Positions 1 to 10,989 of a stretch of 64,000 bases of DNA are shown here, piece by piece. Where the stretch lies: positions 310,001 through 374,000 of the forward strand of contig JASVEC010000004.1 in NCBI GenBank assembly GCA_030770535.1, given 5' to 3'. Source of the stretch: Batkoa obscura (lineage: Eukaryota > Entomophthoromycota > Entomophthoromycetes > Entomophthorales > Batkoaceae). The translations under genes and the position numbers were made by a program. The notes beneath the pieces were generated by a model, which searched no databases, was not told where the DNA came from, and was given only the letters and a program-made list of their open reading frames with translations. Position 1 is the stretch's first letter, and every line of letters starts with the position of its first letter.

Positions 1-122
1 TTATTTATTACATTGATATTAAAATATTACTTTTGTTGAGCTTGAAAACCCCAAACTCTTATTTGACGATCATATAAGGCTGCTTCATCCGCATTGATAT
101 GGTTATTGTTAAGTTCCGCCAT
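1..122 (-). CDS. AOS1/SAE1: SUMO-activating enzyme subunit 1, first exon (partial)
   Basis: Only the first coding exon (31-122) is in the window; an intron with a GT donor at 29-30 follows and the rest lies before base 1. The exon reads MAELNNNH, then DEAALYDRQIRVWG. The YDRQIRxWG motif is the N-terminal signature of the E1-like SAE1/AOS1 and NAE1 adenylation family. The acidic leader and the AALYDRQIRVWGFQAQ form fit SAE1 best. SAE1 pairs with UBA2 to activate SUMO in the nucleus. The start is the only ATG before the motif. It is divergent from bL36m with about 175 bp between the two starts, so they probably share a promoter region. The other ThiF-fold E1 subunits remain possible because only about 30 residues are visible. 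Confidence 0.75.
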
Positions 123-296
123 CTCTATTTTTAAAATTATTTAAACTATTATGTTTATTGAAGTAGTAAATTAAATTTTATAATTTTTGAATAAATTCCT
201 TAAAAATTTAAAATCTGATAACACAACCAATCAATTCCCATTCCTGTAATACCAATAATTTCGACTTTATTGATTCCAATCTTCTTTAACTAAACA

Positions 297-563
297 ATGT
301 TAACTCAGCTTATTAAACATGGCGTTTCTTTAGCCATTCCTTTATCCAAACGTGTCTTTAACAGTAGCTTATCATTGTTACAAACTACCTTAGCTAATAG
401 ACCAACATTATTAAAAAAATCAATTGAATTACCTTCTATTCGTGGCTATAAAGTTCGTTCTTCATTAAAAAAAAGGTGTGAACATTGTTACTTTGTTCGT
501 CGTAGAAAGCGATTATTTGTTATTTGTAAAGAGAATCCAAAGCATAAACAACGTCAAGGTTAA
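297..563 (+). CDS. RTC6/MRPL36: Mitochondrial ribosomal protein bL36m
   Basis: Intronless gene of 88 codons. The last 38 residues are a bacterial-type L36: [14 protein letters not shown], then [21 protein letters not shown]. Three of the conserved zinc-binding positions (C, C, C and the PKHKQRQG histidine) are visible. The first 50 residues are basic, rich in Ser, Leu and Thr and almost without acids, as expected for a mitochondrial targeting sequence. The protein belongs to the large subunit of the mitochondrial ribosome. A broken copy lies near 11.85-12.1 kb, next to a broken copy of the neighbouring panE gene, so this gene pair was duplicated together. Confidence 0.93.
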   Translation: MLTQLIKHGVSLAIPLSKRVFNSSLSLLQTTLANRPTLLKKSIELPSIRGYKVRSSLKKRCEHCYFVRRRKRLFVICKENPKHKQRQG

Positions 564-728
564 ATAGGAACTAGGGTTTTATGAAGTATTATTAAAGTAT
601 AATAGAAGTTACTTTTATTTTTAGATTCATTATATTTTCAATTTTTTTAATAAAATTTCAGTCTATAAATTAAAATTAACTTAACATAACAGCTTCTTTT
701 ATTAATATTAAGCGAAATTAATTTTGTT

Positions 729-1730
729 TTAATTTAAATATTCCATTTCTTTATTTTTAATAAGTTTAACAATTAGCTGATTAGCATTCGTTTGAACTCC
801 ATATTTCTTACCCTGATTAACAATGAATTGATTAATATAATCTATCTCTGTCTGTCTTTTGTCTTCTAAATCCTGTAACATAGAACATCTGTTGTCTTTC
901 ACTTTAATAATAACACTACAAATTGATTCAAACAGTTTCTCTTTATTTAATAAAATAGGATTCGAAACGGTTGGTTTCATATTACTAAATACTTGAGCAA
1001 TTTCATCGCAGATTTCTTTAATTAATAAAATAGCTACTTGGTTATTTAATAGTTCCCCATTTTTTATATGAAATAAAGAAGCTATTGGATTGATACAGCA
1101 ATTTACTGCTAACTTGAACAATAGTTTTTCTCTCATCAGCTTGGATTCAACTTGGGTTTCGATATTTAATGGTAATTTTGATAACTCTTTCCAAACCTGT
1201 GACACTCTGTCTAAATTATTGTTCTTAAACAAAGGGCCAAAACTGTAGTCAAGTAAACAAAAAGACGCCTCCCCTAGTGAAGCATGATGTATAAGAAACA
1301 TGTCACTACCTTCTCTAAAACAACCATGGTTTGTAGTACCAATGATTAATTTCGGTGAAAACTTCCAATCTTCAAATAGTTCTGTTAATTCTTCAATTAC
1401 TCCCATTCCATTCTGTAATAAAATAAGTAAACTATCTGAAGTGATATTATCCCTTATTGAGTTTATAGCTGATAATGTATGATGCGCTTTAGTCGTTACT
1501 AGTATATTCTCAAACTTCTCTGAGGACGATTCGGTTAGTAATTGTGAATCGAAGCCTGTGTAATCAGTTTTTCGATTGCTTTTTATGATACTTAATTTAC
1601 TACCTTGGGATAGGAAATCATGATAGAGATTACTTCGACGGAATAATAAGGTTATTTTATTGCCTGATTTTAATAGTTGAGAACCAAATAAACAACCTAT
1701 AGAACCGGCGCCGAGGACGTGGTAATGCAT
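729..1730 (-). CDS. PAN5: 2-dehydropantoate 2-reductase (ketopantoate reductase)
   Basis: Protein of 333 residues, a normal length for the ApbA/PanE family. The N-terminus MHYHVLGAGSIGCLFG is the GxGxxG NAD(P)H-binding strand-loop-helix. LLQNGMG (about residues 105-111) is the conserved family motif, and the C-terminal helical domain carries the KLAVNCCINP segment holding the catalytic Lys/Asn region. SMLQDLEDKRQTEIDYIN is the typical substrate-binding segment. The enzyme reduces ketopantoate to pantoate for pantothenate and CoA synthesis. It is convergent with bL36m (about 165 bp between stops). Two older broken copies lie at 6.8-7.6 and 12.25-13.3 kb, so this is the surviving functional member. 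Confidence 0.92.
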   Translation of the reverse strand: MHYHVLGAGSIGCLFGSQLLKSGNKITLLFRRSNLYHDFLSQGSKLSIIKSNRKTDYTGFDSQLLTESSSEKFENILVTTKAHHTLSAINSIRDNITSDSLLILLQNGMGVIEELTELFEDWKFSPKLIIGTTNHGCFREGSDMFLIHHASLGEASFCLLDYSFGPLFKNNNLDRVSQVWKELSKLPLNIETQVESKLMREKLLFKLAVNCCINPIASLFHIKNGELLNNQVAILLIKEICDEIAQVFSNMKPTVSNPILLNKEKLFESICSVIIKVKDNRCSMLQDLEDKRQTEIDYINQFIVNQGKKYGVQTNANQLIVKLIKNKEMEYLN

Positions 1731-1739
1731 TTGGAGTTA

Positions 1740-3287
1740 TGGATTAATTATTAAAAGAAACGGTATTTTATTATTTAGGTTATTTAGGTTATTGATTGCT
1801 ATTTTTAAAAATATTCATATAAAATTTATGAAGATTAATGGACCAAATTTAAAAGAAATTTATGATATCATGCAGATTTTAAATTTAATAGCCTACAATA
1901 ATTCTACTAATAAATACTCAGTTATTAAAAGTTATTTTTCAACAATAACACTAGCCTTAATATTAACGTTAAATTGACATTTTAACAACTGGTATAAAAT
2001 AACCACAACTTATTTTATACTCATTTTAAACCATACACTAGTATTACTTAATTAGTTAACTTAGGTTAGGTTATTGTAAGGCTATCGTTGAAATTAAGGT
2101 CAAGGTAAGTTTAAACAGGTGTTTTTTTTTCTTGGAAGTCTGAAGCCTTAAGTGTTTTGTTATCTAAAAAAAGTCTCAATGTTTAAGTCAGAGAAATTAA
2201 GGGATTAGACTGTTAAAAAACACCGACTGGTAAGGTAAAAATGGCGCCCGACAATTTGGCACCTTTGGAAGATACATATATATGAAATAAGACCCACTTT
2301 ATTTGTGCTTTCCAGGTATTTTCCGACATGATGGGGGAAATATAGAGCTAAAAGGCAGATAGTTTTTACTAGATGACTCAAATAAGGAGTTTTTATTGAT
2401 ACTTATTTTTTATAGCCATATAAAATCAATAAGAAGCAATTTAAATTAGTTATTAGAAAAATAATTTGCGTATTTTGCATTTATTTTTTAAAATGATTTA
2501 TCAACTCTAAAAATTCATAAGGAAATAAAACTATAAAATTAAAGTGGTATACGGAAGGATTGAGACATATATAAACTTAAATCTTCTCATTTTTAATTTC
2601 GTTAGTCTAGAACGCATATGTTTAAATTATTAGATTATAGAAATTTATCATCTAACCACAAGGCCAAGAGGAGGCTGGATAGAGCTTATACAACCAAAGA
2701 TGATTTAATCAAAAGTTCTATGGTTGTATACTATAGAAATAATATTTAAATATTTGGTGTTTGGATTCTAATACATACAATCTTAGTTAAATTTTGTGAC
2801 GGTTTTGGGTTTAATGTGTCTCCAAAATACCATGCCATTAAACTAAAGTTATTTATACTAATCTATTATTTATAGCTGCTTCTTTTATAGCATAACTGGT
2901 TAATAAAATTTACAAACCTTTTATTACTTTATATACTGATTTCAATCTTCAGTGATTTATATGATATTCATTCAGTATTTTTTAAACATTTACAAAGGAA
3001 ATCTAATACTATAGTTTACTATATTATTTAAATGTATAAGTTTAGTCAAAGTTAACTGAGTAAAAAAACTAAAGTAGTAAACTTTTAGTCAACAGTGTAT
3101 GTTTATAGTTTGTATATAGTGTGATCAAGGCCAAAACTTTACAACTGATTTAGATAAATAAAGTTTCCAACAATATATTGGGGATTCCCGAATTGGTTTC
3201 ATTTTTTTATCTAATTTTTAAATATTTTATATTTTAGAAATTTTGCTTAAAATTCTATGGAAATAATTTTTTAATTAAAAAGCAAAA
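1740..3287. other. Intergenic, AT-rich; 5' part belongs to the duplicated unit
   Basis: No gene is supported here. The first 350 bp or so (to about 2100) can be aligned by eye with 7600-7950, upstream of the second panE copy. Both share the stretch reading cattttaa, then ggtat, then ttttatactcat and aaaccatac. It therefore marks one edge of the tandemly duplicated unit. Open frames in this stretch are short, AT-rich and lack recognisable features. Confidence 0.5.
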
Positions 3288-3746
3288 TGTGAAAGTTGGT
3301 ACCCAGTGGTTGGAGTTAAAAGCAGTTCTTGGTTGATTAACCTGCCTTGAGTCGAACGGTCTTAATTTATATAACTAAGATAGACTTAAATTAATATGAA
3401 TAATACGTAATAAGTTACGAACTATGTAAAACAAATATAATAGAAGATACTACTGTAAAATCTACGTAAGATGTTGTCAGAAAGATTTAGTGACTTTATT
3501 AATGGTAAGATATCAGGGAATAATTCAGTTAAAAAGCTTCGAGTTGGTATGTTGAAGAATCTCTTTTATATTCTTTGCAATGTGAAGTTAGAAATTCTCA
3601 CAGCAAATCAAAACAAGGGACTCTAGATTGATTATACCACATGATTTACGGTCAAATTGATTACAAGACTACCACTAGCTTTGTAAACAAGTTAAATGAT
3701 TATTATCCTATAATCAATCCAAGAGCTGATAAACCAATATTTCACA
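3288..3746 (+). mobile_element. 459-bp inverted-repeat element, copy 1
   Basis: The ends are TGTGAAAGTTGG on the left and CCAATATTTCACA on the right, an imperfect 12-13 bp terminal inverted repeat. Flanks read aaaa on both sides, a possible 4-bp target duplication that is weak because the region is A-rich. The copy at 35496-35954 has exactly the same length and is close in sequence. The element holds a short open frame starting near 3471 (MLSERFSDFING), conserved among copies but ending early. No transposase is recognisable, so it looks non-autonomous. The superfamily is not clear. Confidence 0.65.
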
Positions 3747-4493
3747 AAAAGTACCCAACACAGTTTTGGATTATTTTACTATAATTCATATTATAAGTTA
3801 GCAGAATTCCTACTAAATTTAATAGAAATTCCCAAATTAGCAAGGCTTTTACTAATATAGCCTATATTGATATTAATTAAAGTTGTAGTATGTAAATAAA
3901 TATGTATTTGTAAAACTTCATTAAGAAACATTTGTCATTAAGTGCTTTATAGTCAACATTGCAGATTTGCTATTAAATAAGTAAATTATTTAATGTTATA
4001 ATTACATTATTAATATATTACTAAGTTAATAAATAGCTGCATGAGAGGGAGTGGTTAGCCCCAGAACTATAATTAACTATCTCTATATAATATAAATAAT
4101 ATAATAATAGTTTTTATTTATTATTACAGTTACTTGCTTTTTGACTATTTATTAACTTAACTACTAATAACTTAAATAAAATTGATATTTAATTTTTGTA
4201 AGATAAGCTGAGGTTTATTTTATTTTTTTATTTTCTATAGACTCTGTAACTTTAATTGGAATCATATCACTTTCTTCTAATTCATCAGATATTAGATAAC
4301 AGTGTAGTTTATTTTACATTTAATAAAATGTAAATACTTTTTAATACTTTGTATTTCTATTATTATTATTTTTATATCTTTGTTTTTTTCCTTTTTTTAA
4401 AAATTATATCTGTTTTCCTATTATTAATGATTAAACTATTAATTTTGTTAAATTTATAAATAAAAATCTCAAATTTTAAAATTAACTAATATT
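3747..4493. other. Intergenic with a short F-box/LRR-like scrap
   Basis: The only recognisable piece is about 35 bp at 3826-3860 (aaattcccaaattagcaagg and following). It recurs at 20792-20825 and resembles part of the minus-strand F-box/LRR genes of this window. The rest is AT-rich spacer without a supported gene. Confidence 0.35.
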
Positions 4494-4590
4494 TGGGGAT
4501 GTATTTTTTTGTTTAAGAATTTTACTAACAATCTTTCCGCTGAAATAGCGCTAAAAAATGGAAAAAGTGAAACTGAAAAAAACACCCCCA
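4494..4590 (-). mobile_element. 97-bp MITE copy A
   Basis: Member of the short repeat family of this window, in the orientation starting tggggatgtatttttttg and ending in aaacaccccca. The internal core includes the conserved ttactaaca and aatagcgct stretches. The right flank is TA. It lies directly downstream of the secreted protein gene's 3' end. Confidence 0.8.
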
Positions 4591-4630
4591 TATAATAAAT
4601 TTTAATGTGTTTATTTAAAAAAGTATAAAG

Positions 4631-5749
4631 TTAGAATAGTTTCTTGATGGATTTAGAAATGTCCTTCCAATTATCTTTAACATACCCTTTTGCAAGTTCA
4701 CCACTTTCTTTTAACACTTGTTTACGGACTCCTCGAAGAATAACTGCTTTTTCATCATACTCAGCATCTTTATATTCAGCGAGGATCATTTCATCTGCAG
4801 TGGGCCCTAAAATGGCATTGGTAGTAGCAGCCAAAACTAAACCTGCATATGGAATGGCTGAAATTCCAGCAATTACAGCAGTTCTCATATAATCTAAGGC
4901 CTTGTTATTATAAGCCAGTTCAGAAGCGTTGATAAGATTTACATTATACAAGCACGAAGCTACACTAGATGCAGGATACTTATCACCACTATTAGAACAG
5001 TAATAGCCACGTCTAACTTCTCGGCTCTTACCACCAGGTGCACACTCTGACTTGGCGATAACCATAGATGTCAATCTAAAGCAATTACTGAAATCATATT
5101 TCATAGTAGCGGTTCGTAAAACATCGTTGGCTAGAAGACAAATTTTATCAATAGATAACAATTTTGTATCAGATTGGATTGTTTGGGTATCCTTCTTATA
5201 TATACCAGTATTATTCAAAATTCTACCGACTATCTTTTCAGTCATTAGAATCTCAAAAACTTGACGATAACTATCATCATCTGGATGTACATTGTCCATG
5301 GCGATAATAATTGATCTTATACCTTGACGTAAGTCCACAGTAATGTAGTTTCCATTCCCAACTGGAGGACTAAAATATAGATAATCTCTTTTTTTATTTG
5401 TTGATGAGATCTCATGTTGAATTAAAGTTGGCAAATCACTCGAATCCGAGGTAGCTGCTAAAAAAGCATCAGTACAATATTGACGACTGAATAAACCACA
5501 GTCAGCTGAATTACGAAAACAGCTCTTTCCTTGGTACCAAGCGTTTGCAGCCTCTACTCTAGCTCTTGATGTGAAAATACTACTATATATTGCCTCACAA
5601 TTGCGCTGATACTTTGGTGATATATCAACTTCGAACCATGCAGTGTCAGGTTTAAGACCTCGACAATTTGCATCCAAATAAGTTAAACCAAGGGGATTTT
5701 CGCCTAATGTAGTAGCAATAAAAAAGAATAGAGATAAAGTAAAAAACAT
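4631..5749 (-). CDS. Secreted protein of unknown family, copy 1
   Basis: Protein of 372 residues that I do not recognise. Residues 1-16 form a clear signal peptide (MFFTLSLFFFIATTLG, then ENPLG), so it is probably secreted. The mature part has about ten cysteines, including C29, C51, C77, C84 and C92, which suits disulfide bonding outside the cell. A hydrophobic Ala/Gly-rich segment (about residues 289-315, AVIAGISAIPYAGLVLAATT) precedes a charged Lys/Glu-rich tail ending SIKKLF. That segment could be a buried or membrane-inserting helix. There are no introns and no obvious enzyme motif. A near-identical copy starts 5.25 kb away. The ATG chosen is the one that begins the signal peptide. Confidence 0.75.
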   Translation of the reverse strand: MFFTLSLFFFIATTLGENPLGLTYLDANCRGLKPDTAWFEVDISPKYQRNCEAIYSSIFTSRARVEAANAWYQGKSCFRNSADCGLFSRQYCTDAFLAATSDSSDLPTLIQHEISSTNKKRDYLYFSPPVGNGNYITVDLRQGIRSIIIAMDNVHPDDDSYRQVFEILMTEKIVGRILNNTGIYKKDTQTIQSDTKLLSIDKICLLANDVLRTATMKYDFSNCFRLTSMVIAKSECAPGGKSREVRRGYYCSNSGDKYPASSVASCLYNVNLINASELAYNNKALDYMRTAVIAGISAIPYAGLVLAATTNAILGPTADEMILAEYKDAEYDEKAVILRGVRKQVLKESGELAKGYVKDNWKDISKSIKKLF

Positions 5750-5759
5750 TTGATTTTTT

Positions 5760-6756
5760 GAATATTATTGACACATTTTGTTTATATATTTATATTTTTT
5801 TTAAAATACTGTAGGTACTTAATATAAAATAAAGATTAATTATAAAGCACAATTTTATGCTTATCATTTAATCTGTTAATGAATATGAATAAATGAACAA
5901 CAAACAGAATAATTCTCTTGGTAGCTTTTGTTGCAATAGTGAATAAAGATATCAAAATAGTACGGGTAATCGTATTTTTTAAACATTTGTATATGTAATC
6001 TAATAGGACTTTTACTTTAATAATTTTACCCTATTAAAATTCTATTAATTTTATTCATTTATTTTAAATTATTTGGGTTTCTAATATTTTCAATAATTGA
6101 AGTATAATATTAATTGTATCAAATCAATTTTATCGTTTATATTGTCGCCTGATGCTGATCATTAGTATATACGAACTTAATAAATGATACTGTTGAATAT
6201 TATATAGTTAATATTTGAACCAAATTTATTAGTAAAATTTTAAATTCATAGTATAAATATACACTATTCAACTTGAAAATGATATATTTTTAAAATTTGA
6301 AAATAAAAGTACATCATTTTTCCAAAGTTATAAATTAAACTATGGACTACATTCAATGCATTTAATATTTTAAACAAGTTTAATTTAAAGAATACAAAAT
6401 ACGGACACTGTAATGATATTCAGGAAAGAACTTAATATAAAGAATGTTAATTTATGTTGACTTGTAATTTAAAGAATAAATAAATAAAGATATACCAAAA
6501 TATGTAAAAATTGGCTTTAAAATTATAAATGTTGGATTTAGAGTATAAAAGGATATATTGAGTTTATTTATACTCGCAATGATTTTAATAAAACAAATTA
6601 ATGGAAATTTTACTTTTGTATTTATAACATAATCAACTCAATAAATTCTTATTATTTTAACAAGTTTCTGTACAACTAGTTTAGATTTGTTTACATAGTT
6701 TGATCTAGAAGCACCTAGGAGTACATAAGCATTGTTATGAAGAAGGTGTATAATAT
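5760..6756. other. Intergenic, upstream region of secreted gene copy 1
   Basis: AT-rich DNA without a supported gene. The first 450 bp align loosely with 10985-11520 upstream of the second secreted gene (shared pieces such as aatgaatatgaat, caaaatagtac and gatactgtt). The promoter regions were thus duplicated together with the genes and have since diverged. Confidence 0.5.
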
Positions 6757-7575
6757 TTATGTTGAGATAAATTTAATCATACTATTAATTTTCAATTTAA
6801 TTTTAGTATTTTTTCGTACTATTTTAACAAGTTTAGCCAGCAGCTGATTAGCATTCATTTGAACTCCATATTTCATACCTTGATGAACAATAAACTGATT
6901 TGTATAAACAAATTTGGCTTGCCTTTTACCTTCAATATCTTGTAACATTGAGCACCTACTACCCTTGACTTTAGAAATAGCTTTGGGCACAGATTTAGAC
7001 AAGTTATCCCCATTCAACAGCATTGAGCTTAAAACATTTGGTTGCGTTTTACTAAAATCTATAGCATTTTATTGACTAATTTCACTAAATAACAAAATCG
7101 CTACCTAATTATTTAGTAGTTTTCCATTTTTAATTCAAAATAGAGAAGTTATAGAATTTACACAACGGTCAACTGTTAGTTTGAATAATAATTTTTCTCG
7201 CACTAGTTTAGATTCAACTCAAGTCTTAATATTTAAATGCAATTCTTCCAACTCTTTCCAAATTCCGTCTTGCTTTTAATGTATTATTCATAAACAGAGG
7301 ATCAAGCATAGAATTGGCTAAGCAAGTGGTTACTTCCCTTGGTGAAGTATGATGAATCATGAATGAGTCACTACACTCTCTAATGCGACCATGGTTAGTA
7401 GTACCTATAATTAATTTTGGCGTTAATTGTTAAGTATAAAGAAACTCTATTAATTTTCCTATGATATCAATTCTACTCCATAATAAAATATTCGAGTTAT
7501 TTAAAGTAGTATTTTTTTAATAGGTAAGAGTCAAATAAGCAGCCTATAGAGCCTGTACTAAGGACATGATAATGT
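6757..7575 (-). pseudogene. Ketopantoate reductase pseudogene, copy 2
   Basis: Degenerate copy of the panE/PAN5 gene at 729-1730. The C-terminal part (about residues 260-330) stays open at 6757-7023 and reads KGSRCSMLQDIEGKRQA, then HQGMKYGVQMNANQL, close to the parent. Farther upstream several stops and frameshifts interrupt the homology. The start region near 7560 is recognisable only as DNA (cctatagagcctgtactaag). It is much diverged from the parent, so it is old. It lies between the two secreted protein genes and helps define the tandem unit. Confidence 0.85.
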
Positions 7576-7599
7576 AGCTAGAGTTACGGATTGGGGATT

Positions 7600-8630
7600 T
7601 AAAAAAAAGACATTGTTTTTCTATTTTATTTAGGCTATTTAATATTTTTAAAAATATTCATAAAATTTATAAAATTAGCATACACTTGATAGAGGTTGAT
7701 GGTATAATACAAACCTATATATAACTTCGAGAAATATATAGGTTGAATGAAACAAAATAAAAAAAATCAATAAATGATTAGGTATTATAATGTTTCCAAT
7801 TAAAACTAACATCAATACTAGTTTCAATGTCAATGATAGATTAGCATTTTAATAATTGGTATGAATTAAGCACTGATCATTTTATACTCATATTAAACCA
7901 TACTCTAACTCGATTGATTTTTTAAATTAGGTTAGGATTAATATTAATATTAAGATTAAGATTAAAATTAAAATTAAGGCTAGTATTAAGGGTAAACTAT
8001 GTATTTATTCATAGTATTTAATAATAATGTAAAGTTTATGAAAAAAATTACCTATCAATATTAATAAAACTCTAGCTAGGTTTTTATCTTTTGTGATGAT
8101 CTATAAACTTTAGCACTTATAAAAAATGTGAAAGTTAAACTAGAGTAAAGCCCCTGGTAGGGTTAAGAAGTATTTAAGCACATACCTCCCAATTTTTAAC
8201 TATACTAGTCCAAAATTTGTTCATTTAGATTCCTGGATTATAAAGTCTTTTCATTCAACTATCGCGACATGTATATAAAAGGTAGAACTTCCAGAAGCAA
8301 ATTTGAGTCAATAAAAAATTCTATCAAAGATCTATGCTGCTCAAATAATAATTGATAATTTAAACTTGGTTTTATAGCAATCGTACCATTCGTTAAATTC
8401 TGGGGCAATGTTTTTGTCTATTATATTATCTTAATGTTATAATATAAAAACACAGTGTTTATATTAGGATTTATATTTTTGCTTGTTTTTAGTATAATTA
8501 TAATTGCTAGATAAAATTATGATATTATTTTACCTGGTATATTGATTTAAAGCGTTGATGTTTATTAATCTTTATTCAGTATAAGCTAGCTATACATTTT
8601 TAAATGGTACTATTTTTATTTTTTAAATCC
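7600..8630. other. Intergenic, with a degenerate hexamer-like repeat
   Basis: No gene is supported. The part up to about 7950 is homologous to the panE upstream region at 1740-2100. At 7926-7996 there is a run of ATTAAN/TTAGGN-like units (attaat, attaag, attaaa, attaag), a simple degenerate tandem repeat. The rest is AT-rich spacer. Confidence 0.45.
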
Positions 8631-8639
8631 AATAGTAAG

Positions 8640-9130
8640 CGGTATTATGATTTTATTAGTGAAGAAAGTTTTAAGAATTAATCAGGACCCATAAAGAAAT
8701 CAACAAGAAAAAAAATGAACTTATTAGAAGACTAGTAAAGCACTACAGGACAGTTTAAGTCCATTTACTAGATTTTTTAATAAGGAACGAGATACTCTAG
8801 AATGGTATTGATTAAGTTTGCAAATTATAGTGGATAGTTTACTAGTAGAGAGCTTGTATTATAGAACAACAAAGGAATTGATATATGGAACCAAATACTT
8901 GTCACTCATACATGAAAGAAAGGTAGCTATCAATATTAGGATTACTGAACTTATTGAAATATAGTTGGGGATATTGGATGCTGCGACAGAGAAAAATTCA
9001 AACCAGTTTAGATTAAAAAGATTAACTAGGAGAGATGGAAAGGATTAGAGCAGAATTAAAGAAGAAATTTCAGACTAGAATGTGGTAGTATATATTCAGT
9101 GGGAGAGTCTATATTATAAAATTACCTCTA
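8640..9130 (+). mobile_element. Possible Ty3/Gypsy-type retroelement fossil (integrase-side piece)
   Basis: Scattered short translated pieces on the plus strand resemble the downstream part of a Ty3/Gypsy integrase region (a YGTK-type motif followed by a charged, Lys/Arg/Gln-rich stretch). The piece is heavily broken, with many breaks, and no LTR pair was found around it, so it looks old. The assignment rests on weak similarity and could be wrong. Confidence 0.25.
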
Positions 9131-9139
9131 ATTTTCACA

Positions 9140-9865
9140 TGAGTAACATTCATCTGTAAAATCGGTTAAGTATTTCCCTCATTTATCTGAAATGTAAACG
9201 TTATTAATAGTTGACCATATTGAGAACTTAATACTACGGGATGTGAATCTGTTTTTTATGATATAAACGAGGATGGAAGGTGTATTTTCAACGACTATCA
9301 ATGTAAAATAAATCTTCTTTATTATTTAAGGTGTTGAAGTTATATAAGAGAACTATAGAAACACTGTTTTTTGTATATTGAAATATCGTTCAACATCTGT
9401 TTAAAATTTTTTAATTAAATAGTTTGAACCTTTGTTCTTTTTTCGTAAATAAAGTAATCAAGTTGAAAGGTCTTGGATTTAAAAGAAAGTATAAATCTAA
9501 AAATTTTCATCCTATGTAACTTAATAAGTTTAATTAAAGCCTAAATTTTAAAAAACTATAGCATTTAATAATTTTAGCTGGTAAAATATGCTTTTAATTT
9601 ATTTATAGTACAATAAATGATATAAATTTTCAGTTTGTACTTCATTTCATCTCCCTAGGTCTCCCAAAGGTAGCTTGCCTTGGACTCACTTTCTATTTTA
9701 CCAGGCGGTTCTTCTTAATGACATTGTTCCTTGGACTCATTTATTTAGTATTCCATTTTTGTTCTAGTCAATAAAACACTTGGTAACTCAATCTCTAAGA
9801 GGGAAAAAAATGTTATGGAAAAATAAGTTTTTCATTAATACGTGATAAATTTATATTATGTATTT
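9140..9865. other. Intergenic, with a G+C-richer patch
   Basis: No supported gene. At about 9640-9770 the base composition rises clearly over its surroundings, and the phrase ccttggactca occurs twice about 50 bp apart. The origin is unknown; it may be a scrap of a former gene. Confidence 0.35.
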
Positions 9866-9883
9866 ATTTAAAAAAGTATAAAG

Positions 9884-10985
9884 TTAGAATAGTTTCTTGA
9901 TGGATTTAGAAATGTCCTTCCAATTATCTTTAACATACCCTTTTGCAAGTTCACCACTTTCTTTTAACACTTGTTTACGGACTCCTCGAAGAATAACTGC
10001 TTTTTCATCATACTCAGCATCTTTATATTCAGCGAAGATCATTTCATCTGCAGTGGGCCCTAAAATGGCATTGGTAGTAGCAGCCAAAACTAAACCTGCA
10101 TATGGAATGGCTGAAATTCCAGCAATTACAGCAGTTCTCATATAATCTAAGGCCTTGTTATTATAAGCCAGTTCAGAAGCGTTGATAAGATTTACATTAT
10201 ACAAGCACGAAGCTACACTAGATGCAGGATACTTATCACCACTATTAGAACAGTAATAGCCACGTCTAACTTCTCGGCTCTTACCACCAGGTGCACACTC
10301 TGACTTGGCGATAACCATAGATGTCAATCTAAAGCAATTACTGAAATCATATTTCATAGTAGCGGTTCGTAAAACATCGTTGGCTAGAAGACAAATTTTA
10401 TCAATAGATAACAATTTTGTATCAGATTGGATTGTTTGGGTATCCTTCTTATATATACCAGTATTATTCAAAATTCTACCGACTATCTTTTCAGTCATTA
10501 GAATCTCAAAAACTTGACGATAACTATCATCATCTGGATGTACATTATCCATGGCGATAATAATTGATCTTATACCTTGACGTAAGTCCACAGTAATGTA
10601 GTTTCCATTCCCAACTGGAGGATTAAAATATAGATAATCTCTTTTTTTATTTGTTGATGAGATCTCATGTTGAATTAAAGTTGGCAAATCACTCGAATCC
10701 GAGGTAGCTGCTAAAAAAGCATCAGTACAATATTGACGACTGAATGAACCACCATCATTTACAGGATGAAAGCAACTCTTTTCTTTGTACCAATCGTATG
10801 CAACAATACATCCTTCTTTTGACCTGAAAATACTACTATATATTGCCTCACAATTGCGTTGATATTTTGGTGATATGCTGATTTCAAACCATGTAGTGCT
10901 AGGTTTAAGATCTCGACAATTTGCATCCAAATAAGTTAACCCAAGTGGATTTTCTCTTAACGTGGTGGCAATAAAAAAAAGGATA
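9884..10985 (-). pseudogene. Secreted protein of unknown family, copy 2 (probably broken at its start)
   Basis: Second member of the unrecognised secreted protein family, with a 348-residue open frame from 10930 to 9884. From about residue 70 of that frame to the end it is almost identical to copy 1, including the hydrophobic segment and the SIKKLF tail. Before that, similarity falls to roughly 80% at DNA level, with a cluster of replacements around the WYKEKSCF motif. The part that should encode the signal peptide (about 10930-10985) is recognisable as DNA but is not in an open frame with the rest. This copy therefore looks broken at its start, unless splicing or another start is used. The sharp identity edge suggests recent gene conversion rather than a recent duplication. 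Confidence 0.6.
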
Positions 10986-10989
10986 GGCT

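Noticed and set aside
2242-2256. tggcgcccgacaatt resembles a retroelement primer binding site
   Set aside because: There is no LTR upstream, no polypurine tract and no pol-like coding region downstream; a short match like this can occur by chance.
3288-3370. tRNA-derived SINE head (tggtacccagtgg as A box, gagtcgaacgg as B box)
   Set aside because: The B-box match is poor, the spacing is long, and the element has inverted ends at both sides, which fits a DNA transposon better.
7926-7996. Interstitial telomere repeat
   Set aside because: The units drift between attaat, attaag and ttaggt and never give a run of TTAGGG; it looks like simple AT-rich repeat.
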